64,000 nucleotides of DNA from Grammothele lineata (taxonomy: Eukaryota; Basidiomycota; Agaricomycetes; Polyporales; Polyporaceae), in the NCBI GenBank assembly GCA_002150815.3, contig NDFF03000320.1, positions 248,001 through 312,000 on the forward strand, given 5' to 3'. Positions within the stretch are counted from its first letter, which is position 1; every line of letters begins with the position of its first letter. The notes beneath the pieces are model-generated. The model saw only the letters and a list, made by a program, of their open reading frames with translations, had not been told where the DNA came from and searched no databases. The position numbers and the translations under genes are program-made. This document shows positions 21,612 through 32,862 of the stretch, in pieces.

Positions 21612-22343
21612 ATGATCGGAAAGACAAACGCCGTCAAGGGGTTCAGCATCCCACCCAGTTTCACGGTCACAGAGTTTGGGAAGTGCCTTGATCCCTCCAA
21701 ACGCGAGTGGAAAGTCGAAGTCATACACTACGCCGAGAACAGTGGTATTCAGCTGGTAAGTTTGTCGATCGTGCTCCCCCACCCCTTCTGGGGCTTTCCC
21801 CATCCACCACTTACCTCACATCGCAGCCGTTCGCAAGCATAGATGTAGCGGTACACGATACGTGCCATATTTTGCCCGCCTTTGCAGAAATCATACAAGT
21901 ACGATGCTCCGATTGATATCTCAGCAGAAGTGAAGAACTGCCATCGAGAACCGTACGGTATACCACTGGCCTCCCGATGCAGTCCGAAACACCCCGTAAG
22001 TTTTCACTTGATTGCCACACCTTCGTAGTCGGCTTCAGCTTTTCACACCGCCGGCTTGGTTTTAGGAGCTGTCATATTGACCCTCTCCGAAACCAAGAAA
22101 CGCCTAAAAAGGTTTGTGCCATATGTAACTATATCGAGTAACATCTTGCGCATACACATGGCTTCAAAATACGGCCAGCTTCTCTACCGATCTCAACAAC
22201 CAGCAGGACCTACTCCGGAGGTACGTCATGCGTTATTGGATGCCAATTTCTTGTCGCTGCTTTACGTCTGGCAGTTCGCTACGACGGGACACCCGTTCCT
22301 GCGCGCCACGTACAGTGGTTGGGTAAACAGGTCGAAGCACTGA
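21612..22343 (+). CDS. Hypothetical single-pass membrane protein
   Basis: Five exons join in phase: 21612-21755, 21827-21844, 21888-21957, 22039-22220, 22275-22343, giving 160 aa. Donors are gtaagt, gtagcg, gtatac and gtacgt, with all acceptors cag. The N-terminal part reads SIPPSFTVTEFGKCLDPSKR and KSYKYDAPIDISAEVKNC. A hydrophobic segment AFHTAGLVLGAVILTL (about 78-93) is followed by a basic flank TKKRLKRF, suggesting one membrane span. The last exon could be read in another frame (RYDGTPVPARHVQWLGKQVE), which also looks like protein, so the 3' end may be wrong or the gene decayed. The opposite strand of the first exon is also open. Unknown family. Confidence 0.42.
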
Positions 22344-22660
22344 CTCGGAAGCCATGGTGCGTTTACCAATACATCACCTGTTTCGCCTCCTTCCGTAGCG
22401 GCTGAGGTCTGCCGTGCCGTGCCGAAGCTATGTCTTTCCTATTTGTCTCCCGATTAATGTGGCCATTGAGAGCTCGCCTTCTCGAGGCAGCGTACCGCCC
22501 GGCCAAATGATATGTCCGGTGCTCGTTCACCACAACGTAGATATCATTACAACGACTTCAAATACAATTGGTGATCTGTACAATAGACTAGCGATACACA
22601 TGTTGTTCCAAGACTGTCTGGCCCCTCGGTCATTCGGTGATATCAGCTTCGCGAACGAGC

Positions 22661-23469
22661 TCAAGTGTTCCCGGCGACGCTCGCCCGCCCATCGCCTACA
22701 CCTCCTTGGGCGTCGGTAGCCGCGGCGTCTCGCGCGCGAAATTGGGAAAGCCTGGATTCCCTGAGCTCCTGTATAGGCGTGGACGCAGCGCAGGTCAGCA
22801 ACGAATTTGCAGCAGGCTGAGACGAGAAGGCACGCCAACAGCGGGGGGTGGATACGACCAGGCACTGGGGGTAGCACTCACGTCATTGTGTTCCTTGCGC
22901 TGGCGGAGCTCGTCGAGATGACGGCGCTTCTGCTCGAGGTCCTGCTCGAGGCGAGCCTCGTGCTGCCTCTTGGTCTGTTGTGGAGCGAGGCGTCAGCGCG
23001 GGACCGCGAGAAGGGGAGATCCAGCGAAGTGAGTTCCAGATGCATATGAGCGCACGGCGCGAGGCCCGGACGCGGGCCGACGGTTTAGAAGGGAGTGGTA
23101 CTCGCCTGCGCAGTCTTCTCCGCGTTCTGCTCGTCCGCCACTGCGGAATCGTGGTGGTGCGTGGCGCGATTGAGGGCCTCGGCGGCTTTGTGCTCCTTGG
23201 TGACGGCCTTGTCGAGAGCGTGTTGAGCCTTGTCGGCAGACTAGGATACGGCGTTCGAGATGAGTGGCTGAGGTATGCGTTTCGGCGAAGAAGGAGCAGC
23301 ATACCTTGATGCTCTTCGCGTGGGCCTTGTCAGCCTTGGAGAGGTCTGAGATGGCGTGGTCGAGGTTCTTCTGGTCGTCGTGGGCCTCTTTGGCGACTCT
23401 CTTCTCGAGCTGGCGGATCTCTGGGTTTTCCGAGGTGGCGTCGGACTTTCCTCCTCCAAAGAGCGGCAT
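22661..23469 (-). CDS. Coiled-coil protein, copy A (GC-AG intron)
   Basis: Four exons: 23469-23305, 23240-23106, 22974-22882, 22768-22661, giving 166 aa. After a short head (MPLFGGGKSDATSENPE) almost the whole chain is charged helix rich in Lys, Glu, Ala and His: RQLEKRVAKEAHDDQKNLDH, TKEHKAAEALNRATHHHDSA, EARLEQDLEQKRRHLDELRQ. This predicts a coiled coil of about 115 residues with a short disordered tail. Intron 2 has a GC donor (cag|gcgagt) with a normal cag acceptor. The unspliced frame would lose the heptad pattern at once. Paralogous to the gene at 36096-36751 with the same intron positions and exon sizes. No function known to me; no DNA-binding or membrane motif seen. Confidence 0.85.
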
Positions 23470-23535
23470 GATCGCAGCAGTAAGTTCGGTGTGGGAGATG
23501 TGAGGGTGTGAGATGTTTGAGGAACCTGACTGCGG

Positions 23536-23552
23536 CCAATAGGCGCTATATA
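23536..23552 (-). promoter_or_regulatory. TATA and CCAAT elements of coiled-coil gene A
   Basis: TATATA at 23547-23552 lies about 80 bp upstream of the ATG at 23469. A CCAAT (plus orientation) sits at 23536-23540. Role inferred from spacing. Confidence 0.4.
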
Positions 23553-24010
23553 TGCAGCTGTAGAGGGAGTACGGCTCGTCATAGCGGCTTGTTTGACAGA
23601 CGTTGACGGAGGAGGCATTTGGTGGCGGAGGAGGATGACGTCACTGGGACTGGCGAAGGAATGTTGATTGGCGCGGGGTGAAAATCAAGATGGGCAGCGC
23701 TGGGGCATGCCAAGGTCCCCGTTGCGAGATTCCAAGGGGGACACAGCCCGGCGTGTGCGGCGGGACCCCCGTCAGAGGCGGCGAGGACAGAATGCACCCC
23801 GGGACTAGAAGATTTACGCGGAGGAGAGCGCAACACGCCCGCAGCTCTTAAGCACGGGCCCCCGCCGCCTATTCGCTCCTCCGCTTGGCCCCTCTCGAAG
23901 GCTCTCTCGAAGGCTCTCTCCGCAAGCTGTCAGCTAGCCTTGGGCGAGAAGGTCCCGTGCGCCCAGCATCTTCCCACCCGCGCGCGCATCGCAACCCGTC
24001 CGCTCTTTTC

Positions 24011-27000
24011 ATGTCTGCGTCCCACCCATCCCAGTCCTTGGACCGGGACCAGGACGATCGCCCAAATTACCGCTATCACAGACCCCAAAACCTCGACCCC
24101 GACCTCTTCCTCAGTCACGAAGACATCGGCTCCACAGCCATCCCCTCGCCTCCCTATCAGCGGGTCCCCTCCACGTCTCAGGTCCTTCTCGACTCTTACC
24201 CTGCCGAGCAGTCCCCCGCCTACCACTCGTCCTCCAACGTCCACCTCGCTCCCCCGCACGCCACCATGTCCAGCGACTCCCAGCTCGACGAGAAGCACGC
24301 GGACGACCACCCCTCCAAGGGCAAGCACACCGCCGCCGTCCACTACGTCGACATGGACGAGCCTCCCCGGCTCAACCGCTTCGACACCTTCCCCACCGCC
24401 TCCCGTGCGTCGTCCATCGCCGGCACCGACGACGAGGACTCCGATGACGACTACGATTGGAGTGGCGAGGAGGACCTTGTTGACGAGGAGGCCAAGTTCG
24501 AGCAGGCTATGGGTGTCAAGAAGAAGCAGCGCGGCTGGGGGTGTGCCAGGTGCGCAGTCGCTCGCGTTCCGCTCGCTTGCGTCGATCCTCTGTTTTTACT
24601 TAAACATGCTCTTGTGTGCACAGAATCATTACGCTTCTGTTCTCGACGCTCGTAGGCTCCACTATCCTGTCCGGCCTCATCATCACACCAGCGCTCCTCG
24701 TCCACTTCTTCTGGTACAAGCCCCATCCAGACGACCACCGCCGCTTCGTCAAGGATAACGTCGAGGCATGGCTCTTCTGGGCCGCCGCCAATGTCTCCAT
24801 CTCCTGGGGCCTTGCGCTCATCGTCGATATCGTCCCCGTCGTCGCCCGCTTCATCATCTCGATCGTGTGGGGTCATGTCAGTGAGGTCGTCAAGTCCCGG
24901 CTGGAATTGTACAACAGTGTGAAGGGTCCTATCAAGCCTGTGCTCTACGCTGCGAGCGGCTGGGTCAGCTGGATCATCATCTTCCAACACATTTTCAAGC
25001 TGTACGACATGGACGATGAAGACGCCAGTCGGGTGTCATATACACCTCGGGTATGGGCCGTCTTTCTTATGCGCTCCCGTCTTGTTTCTGAAGACCCCTG
25101 TCTCCTAGGTTTATCAAGCGATCGAGTTCTTGTTCTTCTTTGTGCTTGTCGTGTGCGCGCAGAAGATGCTCTCCCACTTCATCGGTGCATACATTCACCC
25201 TTCGCGCCCCGTTCTCAAACTGATGATCGTGCAGCCTTCTCCTTCCATCGTACCGCGTTCAAGGAGCGCTTGGACGAGGTGCAGACGGCACTACGCGTCA
25301 TTGAGAAGCTCAGGGTCTACCGTCCGAAGCGGCGACACGCGCAGAAGTCCTCCTTCGGCCGCTCGACTCCGGTTTTCTCGGCCCTGCTAACGCCGTCCCA
25401 CGAGAAGGGCGAGTTCTACGCCCGCTCCCGCGCAAGCACCCCAGGGGGCTCCCGTGCCGGTTCACCCGACCTCGGCGAGCACAGCGATGCCGATGACCGC
25501 GACGCCACCTTGGTAGCGGCCAAGAAGAAGGGCAAAGCGCGCAACAGCTGGACGCCGCACCAGAAGGGACAGTCTGAGCCTATCGCCCGCGACCACGCAC
25601 GCGATGGAAGCCCGTCTGAACACCGGTATCCGCCCTCGCCTCTTGCTGGTTCGCCGGCGGGCAAAGGGCGTCGCAGCTCCGACTCGGACGACGACGCAGC
25701 CGCGGCGGTACAACAGGCGGCCGCGACCGCGGCAAAGGCGTTCAAGACGGCTATCCTGCACGACGCGCGTAACATTCGTGGCAAGGACGACGAGCTCGGC
25801 GGGCTCGTCTGGAACGTCGGCACGTCGCACGAGGCCAAGCGGCTCGCACGCGCGATCTACAACGCGCTCAAGGTGCCCGGGCGCAACTACCTCATCCCGC
25901 GCGATTTCTACCCCGCGTTCGGGAACTCGAGCGAGGCCGAGGCCGCGTTCAAGGTGTTCGACAAGGATGGAAACGGCGACCTGTCCCGCGCGGAGATCAA
26001 GACGACGCTGCTCAAGGTGTACAAGGAGCGCCGCTTCCTGAGCCGCTCGATGCGCGACGTCGGGCAGGCGCTCACGACGCTCGACTCGATGCTGCTGTTC
26101 CTCGCGATGATCATCCTCTTCTTCATCTCGCTCTCGATCTTTGGCGTGAACATTGAGAGCTCGCTCACGAGTCTGTACACGATCGGTATCGGTGCCAGCT
26201 TCATCTTCAAGAACGCGGCGTCGAATGCGTTCGACGCGATCATGTTCTTGTTCGTCACGCAGTAAGTGGTTGTTGTGTTAGCGTGCAGTGGATTCAAGCT
26301 GACTGTCGTAATTTGATGCAGCCCCTACGACACTGGCGACCGTTGCTTCATCGGAAGTGAGTGCGCGTACTTCATCTCACTCGGCGTATACTAACTTGGG
26401 GTCCAGCTGAGAACTTGGTCGTCAAGAAGATGACTTTGTTTGCGACAGTCTTTACCCGTGCTGACGGTACCGAAACATACTACTTCAACAGCCAGCTGTT
26501 CAACATGTTCATGTAAGTATCGCTAGTCATAGCTGTGCGATTCTCCCTCATATCCTATTCTTTAGTACGAACGTTCGTCGGAGCGATGTAAGTATCATTT
26601 TCTTTGATGATCCTCCACACGTCTAACAATGCGCCAGAAAACCGCCGAGAACTTGACCATGCAAGTCAACTGGCGGACACCCATGGAGAAGCTTGATCAG
26701 CTTGAGAAGTGCATGAACAACTGGCTCCAGACCGAGGAGAATCGTTGGTTCCAACCTAGCACCTCTGTCGTCCTCCAGAACATTGAGTACCAGCAGTACC
26801 TCGAGATCACCATCGGTATCCCGTACAACAGCAACTGGCAGTAAGTCCCACACTTCTCCACATCTGTCCGCCGATGCTGATTATAATCAGGGATTGGGGT
26901 CTCCGGAACGCCCGCAAGACCGCCTTCCACGCGGCAGTCAACTACTATTGCCGCCAGCTCGGCATCACGCTCTACAATGCGCCTATCCCGCTCGCCTACG

Positions 27001-27233
27001 CGGACGAGTCCGGGGAGATCCTCGCCGCGCCCGACGCATCCGCTGCGGACGAGGTCGAGCCACCTGTGCCCGCCGAGTCGCCCGCGCAAGAGGCGCCCGG
27101 GGAGAAGAAGGACAAGACCGTGTGGCTCGGCTTCCAGCCGCCGCCTGAGGACGGCATCCCGAGCGGGATGCGGCCGCGCAAGGCGAAGAGCAAGAAGGCG
27201 ATGCTCCGCACGTTCGGCGCGGACGGCTTCTAA
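24011..27233 (+). CDS. MscS-type mechanosensitive channel with EF-hand
   Basis: Nine exons: 24011-24549, 24624-25050, 25109-25184, 25235-26261, 26322-26356, 26407-26512, 26566-26587, 26638-26840, 26891-27233, giving 925 aa. Resembles S. pombe Msy1/Msy2, ER/perinuclear channels that control Ca2+ release on hypo-osmotic shock. Disordered acidic N-terminus (1-175), transmembrane segments about 181-335 (ITLLFSTLVGSTILSGLIIT), Ser-rich loop 370-520, EF-hand near 588 (DKDGNGDLSRAEI). Two hydrophobic helices follow about 632-690 (LLFLAMIILFFISLSIFGV and the pore-lining LYTIGIGASFIFKNAASNAF). The MscS beta domain carries FVTHPYDTGDRCFIGTENLV. Cytosolic tail ends SKKAMLRTFGADGF. ATG 24011 chosen; an in-frame ATG at 23885 would add 42 residues. 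Confidence 0.95.
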
Positions 27234-27884
27234 GCTCCACGCACGCCGCCCCTCTCCTTCTCCGATATTGCGAGCCTCTCCGTCCTCAGCCAAAAGTGCC
27301 GATAGGTCCGTGTGTCGTGTGCCTGGTGCGCCGTCGCTGCTTTTCTTGGTTATATATTGGGGCCGTCCTCCCGCAGCCGGGAGGGACGCAACGCTCTCGC
27401 ATACGGCTGCTCACTGCTCGCACACCTACATGGACTCGCATAATGTTTCGGACGCTCCTATCGGTACATACACACACCTCGCTCAATCGTCCGCCGCGGG
27501 GGTTTGCGTTCCCTCCGGTCGCATGATAGATACGTAATGACTTCCATACTCTCGAATGACCGTGCGTTATACAATCGTTGACAACGACGTAGTACAATAT
27601 AGAAGATGCTGGTAATCTAGATGTTTCTTGTTGAAGACGACTGGCAGGTTGCTTGACAGGAGATGCCGATCATCAAGCTGGCAGGCTGTTACAGGCCCAT
27701 GGCAGAGATTTTCGGCTTCTACCCGAAGATCGCCGGAGGACATGCCATCGAGCTCGACGTGTTGGCGCCTCTGGTCTGGAAGCGTACTCTCGGGAGTACA
27801 AAGGCCTGATAAGTTAAATGTACAAGTTTCAGTGGTTCTCTCCTGTCTCTTTCTCGTTTTTTTAGGATCCACGAACTGCCCACG
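27234..27884. other. Intergenic region
   Basis: 3' flank of the MscS gene and promoter of the next gene. No other coding signal seen. Confidence 0.5.
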
Positions 27885-29138
27885 ATGGACCAGACGACGC
27901 ACGCGGCGTCCACACTCCTTATCCTTGGAGCGCTACTCCATGCAGCTGCGCCCGTCCACTCGTTTATCCCCGCCACACCGACGAACGATACCAGCACGGT
28001 CGGCGCGCTGCCCGATGCTCTCCTGCACGTCTTCTGGAAGCCGGAAGGATCATACGCAGACACAGTGAAGGTCGCCGCTTCTGCTCCGGGAAGCCAAGGA
28101 ATATCCGAGGTATGCCTTGTTTTTCTCTCAGAGACACTCACTGTATGGCTGAACGTGGGTTGCAGGGCGCGTTTGTGCACTTCACAGACGCGATTGGGGT
28201 CAGTGAGACTACCGCTAGTGCGTAATATGTTGAGGGTATGCTCGTACATGACAGAGCTCAGATCTTTTGAACAATTTAGCGAAGACTGCATGGATCGCAT
28301 TCGTCTCTTGCGACCCAATTACAACAGACGCCTCGCAAACGGACATCTTCGCACGCGCGAAGGAGCTCGGCGCGACAGCAGGGGTACGTTCGTCCTAGCG
28401 CATAGTGGAAACCCGGTATTCGACTGCAAGCTGATTATACCATGCGTCTCAGGTTCTGTACACTACCACCTCTACGACCTGCCTCCTCACACCAGGTTAT
28501 GCTAATTCGGCGTTAGACATCTACGTCGTTCCAAAGTCCCAGACGTCCCTGTGCGCGTCCTAATCTTTCTCTATCTATCTACCTAACATACACTCCCCCC
28601 TTCTACTCGCAGCCTAGTCGAAGCAGCCTTCAGTCATGTCGACGTCTCCTTTGGGTCGTTCGACGCCGCGGCGCTCACCGCCGCGGGCGCGACGGCTGAA
28701 GAGGCGGCAGTTAGCGGTCCGCTGCTTACGGCGGGGTATCTGCTCGCAAACGTCGAAGTCTACTCCCCGAGCCTGACGGCGGTGACAACGACGAGCCTCT
28801 GGAGCGTGTATACGACGCTCTCTGGGTGGACGCCTGATGCGTCGACGACGGCCGCCTCGTCATCGACAGGTAGCACTCCTAGTACGACCAAGAGCAGCGA
28901 GGTCACAACCGGAAGCACTAGTACTAGTATTGGCACGAGCACGAGTGCGGCGGATTCAGAGGCAACATCGACCGCCGCCGCGGCGGGGACAAGTGGGGCG
29001 TGTAGGGTACAGCCTATGTTGTGAGTAATAAAGGTCACCTTTTGTATCGAGCGGAGCCACTTACAGGAGGGTTCTCCCCTCCCCAGGGTTTTGTATGCGA
29101 TTGCGGTGCTCGGTTTGGGTTACGTGGAATTAGTTTGA
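27885..29138 (+). CDS. Secreted or GPI-anchored PA-like domain protein
   Basis: Six exons: 27885-28109, 28166-28217, 28280-28383, 28453-28550, 28613-29020, 29087-29138, giving 312 aa. Signal peptide is likely at 1-26 (TLLILGALLHAAAPVHS). The ectodomain holds a protease-associated-like fold: TAWIAFVSCDPI, DIFARAKELGATAGVLYTTT, TCLLTPGYANSALDIYVVPK. That order of strand, helix with AxxxGA and second strand is typical of PA domains. A Ser/Thr-rich stalk follows (about 230-290, SSEVTTGSTSTSIGTS). The C-terminal hydrophobic run LYAIAVLGLGYVELV after a Cys fits a GPI-attachment signal or a membrane anchor. No peptidase domain is attached. The role is unknown; surface location is inferred. Confidence 0.72.
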
Positions 29139-29288
29139 TTTAGAGGTTCGAAGGTTTCTGTATGTCGTTTAAGTGCTATCGCATGCTTGTTGTGGCAAGA
29201 ATATCGAGCAGAGCAAACGATAGCAATTCCAAGAAATAGCACGACGTCCTACATGATACAGATTTTTCAACGCAGTCAGATGATATCA

Positions 29289-29958
29289 CTACAGAGCACC
29301 ATGGCCGCCCGTCGAGCCGAACCCTCCTGCTCCACGTAGTGTTTCGTCGAGATCCTGTACCTCAAGTACGTCGGGGGTCACAATACGCTCAAGGATGAGC
29401 TGGGCAATACGATCCCCTTCGTTGACTAAGGACAGTCAGAATCAATCGAGTTGGCAGATCGGAAAGCGCTTCACCTGTGAAGTCTTGGTCCGAAAGGTTG
29501 TACAGCAGGACGAAGACGACGCCACGGTAATCGGCGTCGATGACACCCGCCCCCGTGTCAATCATGAATTTGGAAGCTACGGCCCATCATCAGCGACGCG
29601 ATTCGTCGAGAAGAGACCGCTACGCACCGAGACCGCTGCGGGGCGCGACACGCCCGTATGTGCCTGCGGGCACAGCAACTGAAATCTGGGTGTCAATCAG
29701 GGCCTTGCCCCGTGCTGGAATTACTTTTGTCTCCGCGCTGCGCCCGAGTCAGTACGAGTCACCCTCGTGAAGCATACGCAGTACGCACCTGTATAGGTCG
29801 TACCCGGCAGCGAGGGCAGAACCACGCGTCGGGAGACGCGCCTTTTCCGAATGCCGCTTGATGAGGAGGCCTGTGACGGGGGCGATCTCCGACTTGTCGT
29901 TCTCGGGCATGGGCGTAACCTTGCGCTTTTTGTTCTGAGGACCGTCGACGTCGGACAT
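29289..29958 (-). CDS. DUT1: dUTP pyrophosphatase
   Basis: Four exons: 29958-29789, 29737-29628, 29576-29475, 29425-29289, giving 172 aa. The trimeric dUTPase hydrolyses dUTP to dUMP and PPi, keeping uracil out of DNA and feeding dTMP synthesis. All five motifs are visible: AAGYDLYSAE (1), [12 protein letters not shown] (2), [14 protein letters not shown] (3, with the uracil-binding Tyr and catalytic Asp), [13 protein letters not shown] (4) and [13 protein letters not shown] (5, P-loop-like tail). The first 22 residues are basic and polar ([15 protein letters not shown]) and could act as a nuclear signal. It is divergent from the carboxypeptidase gene. Two ACGCGT boxes lie 77-112 bp upstream. 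Confidence 0.96.
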
Positions 29959-29995
29959 GTAAGTGGGCGGGTGGACGAATGCGACAAGAGGCGTG

Positions 29996-30070
29996 TAGGA
30001 GAGGACGCGCTCGGTGGCAGGAGTCTAGGAGAGGACGCGTCGCGCTCGGTGGCAGGTCATTGAGACGCGT
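29996..30070. promoter_or_regulatory. Duplicated promoter segment with MCB (ACGCGT) boxes
   Basis: A near-perfect direct repeat, taggagaggacgcg followed by ctcggtggcagg, occurs at 29996-30021 and 30026-30056. The second unit has about five extra bases, creating ACGCGT at 30035-30040. The first unit has the near match ACGCGC at 30005-30010. A further ACGCGT is at 30065-30070. ACGCGT is the MBF/MCB site of G1/S genes in yeasts, and dUTPase is a classic S-phase gene, 40-110 bp away. Control is inferred. Confidence 0.6.
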
Positions 30071-30428
30071 CTGCGGAGTTTCAAAGCGTGTCAACTCCGC
30101 TCGGCTCGACCAGCCGCTGGCCATGCCACTGGATGCAATTCGCGATGGTCTCTGCGTACGTCCTTGAATGAAGCATTAATTCGATGCACATCGTACTTCG
30201 CGCTACAAGTTTGGTCACATCTGGGACACCGCTGCCGTGGACAGCTGCGCTCTCGCGCAAGCATGCGGTTCAACTGCGCCGATGCCACGCTGTTCCTGAT
30301 CAATTTGACAGCCCATAATGACGATTTGCATATAACCAGCCTCTGTGCTCAGGGATCAACGTGCCTCGTTCACCGCGACCGCGACCGCCTCTCTCAGTGT
30401 GACGGTCTATTTCCACAAGTCGCCAAGC

Positions 30429-32544
30429 ATGAAGTTGCAAGGTGCCTGGCTCCTCTCAGGCTTGATCCCCTTCTTCGCTGTCGGGACTGCCCAACAGGTT
30501 CCCTTGCTCCCCGCCGTCGACCGATACGATGCAGGGCTCTTCACGCCGTACGAGGATCTTCGTGCGCTTTCCGCTCACGAGTACACTACGCTGCGTCACC
30601 CGCAGTTTCCGTCTCACAGCGTGCGCATCAAAGAGTCTCGTATATGCGATGGCGAAGTAAGGTCAGCCGTTTTCAGGTTTGGCTTAATGACTTCGAGGTT
30701 AACACGATTGGATGCTTCAGGTCTTACACAGGATATATTGATATCGAAGCGCGACACCTCTTCTTCTACTTCTTCGAGAGCCGCAATGACCCTGACACGG
30801 ACGATGTGATTTTCTGGACCAACGGCGGACCCGGCGGATCGTCCTCCATGGGCCTGTTCATGGAGCTTGGTTCGCCTACTCTAGCCCCGTTTAATTCGCT
30901 TCCACTGATCTTCCTTGTCAGGTCCGTGCAGGATGGCTGGTCCCAATGCTACGGAGCGTTTCAAGTACTCCTGGAACGAACGAGCAAACATCTTTTTCGT
31001 CGACCAGCCCGTCGGCGTAGGTTTCTCGTACGCTGACTTTGGCGAGCAAGTTGTAGGTAGCCGGAGACCGCTGCGATGTCTCGCATTTGACCGTCTTCGT
31101 TGTCCCTCAGAGCACTACTATCGATGCCGGCAAAGACATGTCGGCCTTCGTTGCTATCTTCTTTGAACATTTTACCAAGTTCAAGGGTCGTGCTTTCCAT
31201 ATGGCTGGAGAGTCCTATGGGGTAAGTAGGGGTCCTGTATGTTCTGACACTGAGCCTCATTATGTATTGTCATCATCAGGGGCGTTACATTCCGGTTTTC
31301 GCCTCGGCTGTGTACGACAGAAACGCAGAGCTCGTGGCCGCAGGAATGACACCCATCAATCTCACCTCGGTCATGATCGGTACGTCTCCTAATCTGGGGC
31401 AGATCGGCCTGTTTGACCTTACGAGGACCCTAGGCAACGGCTGTACAGACTTCATTGGCATGAGTTACTCGTTCTATGACGTTCAATGCATGGACTACGG
31501 CTTCCCCGCTGTGACTGGGATTTCGTAAGTGAGACCGTTTGTCCTGGCTAATTAGTGCTTACCGGAAATGGACTATAGAGAATGCATTCGCATGAAGCAG
31601 GTTTTGTCAAGGTGCAAGAAAAGAGTGCAAGCGTACTGTAAGGATGTTTATGATAGCATCAGCTGTGATTCTGCTGTGGTGGCTTGCGAGGAGGCGACCA
31701 CTGCATTCTTCCAGAGTGAGTCCGGTTTCTTCTTCCACTTGTCAGCCGACGTCTCGCTCATGAATCGCGGTATTCAGGACTTAACCCTTACGACGCAAAT
31801 AGGCCGTGGTATGCTTCGAACTTATATCCGCGCCATTGGTACAGTCCGCTTACAGAATGCTAGCACCGATAATCCTGAGATCAGTGCTTGTTACCCGGAA
31901 ATGAAGTAAGCGATCTGGCAGGAATGGCCATATGCGACGTACTTACGCGTTCTGCAGCGATATCTACACCTACCTGCATCTTCCGAACGTGCAGCAGACC
32001 CTTGGTGTTGACCCTGCTCATCCTAACTTCACGTCGATCAACTTCGAATTGAATGCACGATTCGGTCAAGCTGGAGACTACCATAGCTTCGCGGCTGAGG
32101 ACTATCTTGCCGCTTTGCTAGAGCGCGGTATCCGTGTTCTCATCTATGTGGGGGCCTCAGACTGGATCTGCAACTGGGTACGTCTCGAGGATGCGGACAC
32201 GTCGCCGCAGGATGCTGGAAGCTTCTCAGCCACATCCGCTCATACTCTCTGTTGTAGGTTGGAAACCAACAGATGACCTTTGCACTAGAGTGGTCTGCTC
32301 ATGATGCTTACCGGAGCGCTGAGCTGCGTGAGTGGCTGGTCGATGGGGAGGTAGCCGGAAAGACGAGGAGCGGTGGCGGACTCACGTTCGCGACTATCGC
32401 TGACGCCGGCCACATGGTACGTCTCAAGTTAGATTTCTTCAGTGGGTGTTGTAATCGAATGACGTACAATTACAGGCTCCGTTCGACCAACCTGTTAGAT
32501 CCCTTGAGCTTGTGAACAGGTGGCTGGCTGAGCAGGCATTCTGA
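30429..32544 (+). CDS. Serine carboxypeptidase (S10), secreted or vacuolar
   Basis: Twelve exons: 30429-30661, 30721-30869, 30922-31052, 31111-31221, 31280-31379, 31434-31524, 31579-31715, 31778-31808, 31864-31905, 31958-32177, 32258-32416, 32476-32544, giving 490 aa. S10 enzymes cleave single residues from the C-terminus at acid pH. Signal peptide about 1-21 ([20 protein letters not shown]). The catalytic triad is complete: Ser in AGESYGGRYIPVF, Asp in [14 protein letters not shown], His in [14 protein letters not shown]. The oxyanion/substrate loop [20 protein letters not shown] is present, as are the family cysteines. The short exons 8 and 9 (31 and 42 nt) restore NPYDANRPC and CYPEM. No propeptide motif of the CPY type is clear, so secretion is more likely than vacuolar sorting. 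Confidence 0.94.
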
Positions 32545-32862
32545 GATGAGCGGAGCTGCGGAGGTGGCACCGCCTGGGAGTTAGCTGTCGTTTAGTTTGT
32601 TTTCCTCAGGGACAGCGACTACAGGAATATATTAGGACCCACAAATATGCTTTAGTATGTGGAGTGCATTAATGGCAACTGTCCAAGTTGGCAGGAGAGG
32701 TTGTCGCGGGGGGTCCAAGTACAGTACATAAGCGCCGACGGATGTGATCGAGATCGACGCCTTCGCGTGACGTCTTCGGCGTTCTCGACGACCACAACGT
32801 GCGTTACGGTGCGTAGAGTCGGCTACCACACCGTCCTTTCGCGATCGAAGACTACTTTTGGT

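Noticed and set aside
23885..24010. Upstream in-frame ATG for the MscS gene
   Set aside because: Adds 42 Ser/Arg-rich residues containing a duplicated EGSLEGSL; the ATG at 24011 is a simpler start. Not excluded.
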